From Sweltsa coloradensis (lineage: Eukaryota; Arthropoda; Insecta; Plecoptera; Chloroperlidae), in the NCBI GenBank assembly GCA_024449915.1, contig JAMZAV010000027.1, positions 992,001-1,056,000 on the forward strand: a stretch of 64,000 nucleotides of DNA, given 5' to 3'. Both the position numbers and the translations under genes were made by a program. This document shows positions 61,550-64,000 of this stretch, in pieces. Position 1 is the first letter of the stretch. Each line of letters opens with the position of its first letter. Under the pieces are notes generated by a model, which did no database searches, was not told where the DNA came from, and saw only the letters and a program-made list of their open reading frames with translations.

Positions 61550-64000
61550 AGTACATTTTAGCTACTAAAGTCCTTTATCTTCTCAATATCAATTTAACGA
61601 ATTTATATAATTTGTCTGTTCATTATCACATCAATATCAATAAACAAATAAAATAATTTATCCATGAATGTGGCAAGTTAAGAGGAAAACCACATGGGAA
61701 GCAAATCATGTGTGTGGGGCTGTCAAACATGCATACATGAGATATTCTTCTGAATTGTATTGTGTATAACGATCTAGATACTAGAACACTTCGTATTCTA
61801 GACACGTGGCATGAAACGTGTCTCAAGTCACTCATTTCTCTTGAATATCATAAATGCATGGCGTGCTGTGCTTTTGACATTTTACCATGTTCATGCAACA
61901 AACGCGCCATAAAAACGAAGGTGCTATAAACACACTCGCTTCCTATATGAGGAACTTGAAACACATGGATATAAGGCCTATACTATTTATTAAAGCAATG
62001 TTTATAACAAGTGCAAACAATTAGGATACGTCATGAATATATCTAACTGAAAGATGATTAGCATTGCCAGTTTTGCAAAAGAGACAAAATCCACAATGAA
62101 ATAATATATTACAGTATTAATCAAGATAAAAAAAATGTTTTAAATTGGTGCAGTTTAGATAACAAATTACGCTATTTGTTATATTTGCGGCTCTCGTAAT
62201 AAGAAATAAAAATGTGAGATATGTAAAGGCCCGAATATAGGGATGTAGTTCTTGTGCAATAGACAAACCAGAACCATTAGAAGTAGTAATAATAAGAATA
62301 ATCTCTCTACCATAGATTGTGAATGCTTTTGTTCAAGGCTTTTAAAACGTATATTGGACATTCCCCTGTCGCCGTTACCTTTCTAAGCCATTTTCCCCGA
62401 CTGTGTCGTGACAGTCCTAAGCTGCCTTAATCTCCCTCGACCTATTCAAATCAGCTAGTGTAATTTATTAAAGCACTATACACTGGAATACGAACCAGTA
62501 AGGAAGTTCTCGAAGAGGAAGGGGAATGGAGGAGGAGGACGCGATTAAGTTTTCGAGTTTTCCAACTCTAAATTGACCGTACGTAACGTACCCGAGACTT
62601 TTGTGATTGTATAAAGTAGGCCTAACCACTTTCAAATTAATCTGAACAAGTTAATGCACGTTTGAAAGTTTCCTGCGGTGTAACGTTACGCTTTCGATTG
62701 TTAGGTTTTGTTTTACTTGCTAATCTTTTTGGTAGAAATACATTAAATTGTGTGCAACATATTTTATTGATCTCCAGACACTTTCATTTGATCAAGATTT
62801 TTACACTCCCTTTAAAAAAACTTCAAAACAATGGCCGTGGTTAGTAATTTATTGTTCATTTGTTATTTAATGTCATAGTTTATTATGTGATCTTGCAAAC
62901 AAAATTGTGGACGTTTAAAGGAACATTATATTTTGTTTTGTTGTTTATTTTTACAACGTTCATAATTAATGAAAATTTAAAATGTGATTGATCACTACAA
63001 ATAAAACTGTATTTAGTTCACATTTGTTGGCATGTAGCTTTATAAAGCACATCAAAAATCTTTCGGACAAATTACATTTCTGAAAGGGATATAAAAATAA
63101 AATTTCCGAATTTGCCAAAACTATTCAATGTGTAGAAGTTTATACATGGCAAATTTGTGACAGCGGTAGTATGCACCGAACAATTATTATGTGTCAGTGT
63201 CTTATATGAAATTCGATTTTCATTGATTGATCGTTTTCATGGTTCCGGTTCATTCGTATGTAAATAAATGATAATCACCCATAGAATAATTTAAAAAGCC
63301 TAACTTACTCGTGTGGTCCACTTTTTTAAAACGTGTTGCCTGGATCGGTTTCTTTTATTACTTTAACCGTTGGTAGAAGGTTAACCTTTCAAGTCGATAT
63401 ATATTATTGAAACTTGAATCAAGTCACATTCAATAAAACAAGGGCAGCAGTCACACAAAATAAACCTTATGTTGTAAAGTTTTATTGTTTAATATAACTC
63501 AAACTCATTTCCAAAGATGTGGGGTTGAATGGTGTTCAATACACTGATAACTAGGGCGCGAAACTGTTTTGTGCCAAGGTTGTCGAGCTCAGCGTTTCTT
63601 CATCTGGATCTTATATCTCCCTATCCACCAATTAATCCCACTCTTTCCTTTCATCTCACAGCTTTACTAATCGCCTGGCTCTACGATTACCCTAATAAAT
63701 AAATAAATTCATATTATACGTAACTCAACACACTCCAAACGATAATAACCCATAATATTAAATAATTTTAGCATGTTCAGGTGTGTATGAAAAGGCGATA
63801 AATAAATGTTATAAATACGATATTATTTTTAATCTTATTTCACAAACCGCGTGGCTGATTAAAGTACACGTCTTCATTAAAAAAGTCGTTCAAAACTATG
63901 TCTAAATAATTCTCGATTCAGCTAGATCCAACAAACAGCCAGCTTATGCAACGATATTTTTGTTCATTTCTCCTTTAAGTATCGTGTTTAACCGACGTTT
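61550..64000. other. AT-rich DNA, no gene supported
   Basis: Short frames only and no recognisable RNA or repeat. The window ends without a detectable gene. Confidence 0.45.

Noticed and set aside
1..64000. CRISPR arrays, bacterial operons, phage or plasmid features
   Set aside because: No regular spacer-repeat array and no dense coding; the repeats and SINE/LINE signals point to an animal genome.
1..64000. Conserved animal microRNAs
   Set aside because: A scan by eye for well-known mature sequences such as let-7, miR-100, miR-10 and miR-1 found none; a proper search was not possible.

Overview
The window looks like a piece of a large, AT-rich animal genome, most likely a marine invertebrate. 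No species can be named. The signs are: no dense open reading frames on either strand, tRNA-derived SINE sequences, a 5'-truncated LINE with a target-site duplication, microsatellites, and many non-autonomous DNA transposons. It contains no complete protein-coding gene that I can support. It is intergenic or deep intronic DNA shaped by mobile elements.

Region by region. 1-11 kb: a head-to-head SINE palindrome (748-903), a 2.83-kb foldback element flanked by TA (1340-4176), a GC-rich patch near 6.1 kb, and a second SINE at 10.5 kb. 11-18 kb: copy A of a 1.7-kb repeat inside a GGCCCGG-ended element (11323-13287), then the first Helentron/Helitron2-like element (17457-18239). 18-33 kb: mostly featureless, with a tRNA-like unit (18.45 kb), two weak coding candidates (24.7 and 25.5 kb), a CT microsatellite, and possible regulatory patches at 28.1 and 30-31 kb. 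33-44 kb: two tail-to-tail Helentron-like elements, a 641-bp TTAA-flanked foldback MITE, a TATA box with a 41-codon ORF (37.75-37.98 kb), a tandem array with a 250-300-bp unit, a GC-rich patch with a GA repeat, and another Helentron-like element with a heptanucleotide array. 45.7-48.8 kb: copy B of the 1.7-kb repeat, inverted relative to copy A and split by a 1.39-kb foldback element. 49-64 kb: sparse, with a SINE head, two more Helentron-like elements (53.7 and 61.1 kb), a GC-rich patch, and a LINE 3' fragment with a broken reverse-transcriptase tail (56 kb).

The most interesting result is a group of six elements (17.5, 33.4, 34.5, 43.3, 53.7 and 61.1 kb) that share one architecture. Each has a short 5'-terminal motif, a microsatellite, a body, and then the inverted complement of the 5' motif placed just inside a terminal hairpin. 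Five of the six end in CCTAGTA; the 53.7-kb copy ends in CCTAGTTA. The 5' and 3' motifs change together between subfamilies. This fits Helitron2/Helentron non-autonomous elements (HINE/DINE-1-like) with asymmetric terminal inverted repeats. The same 3' terminus is also embedded in both arms of the 2.83-kb foldback, and a body module is shared with the A/B repeat, so these families have exchanged parts.
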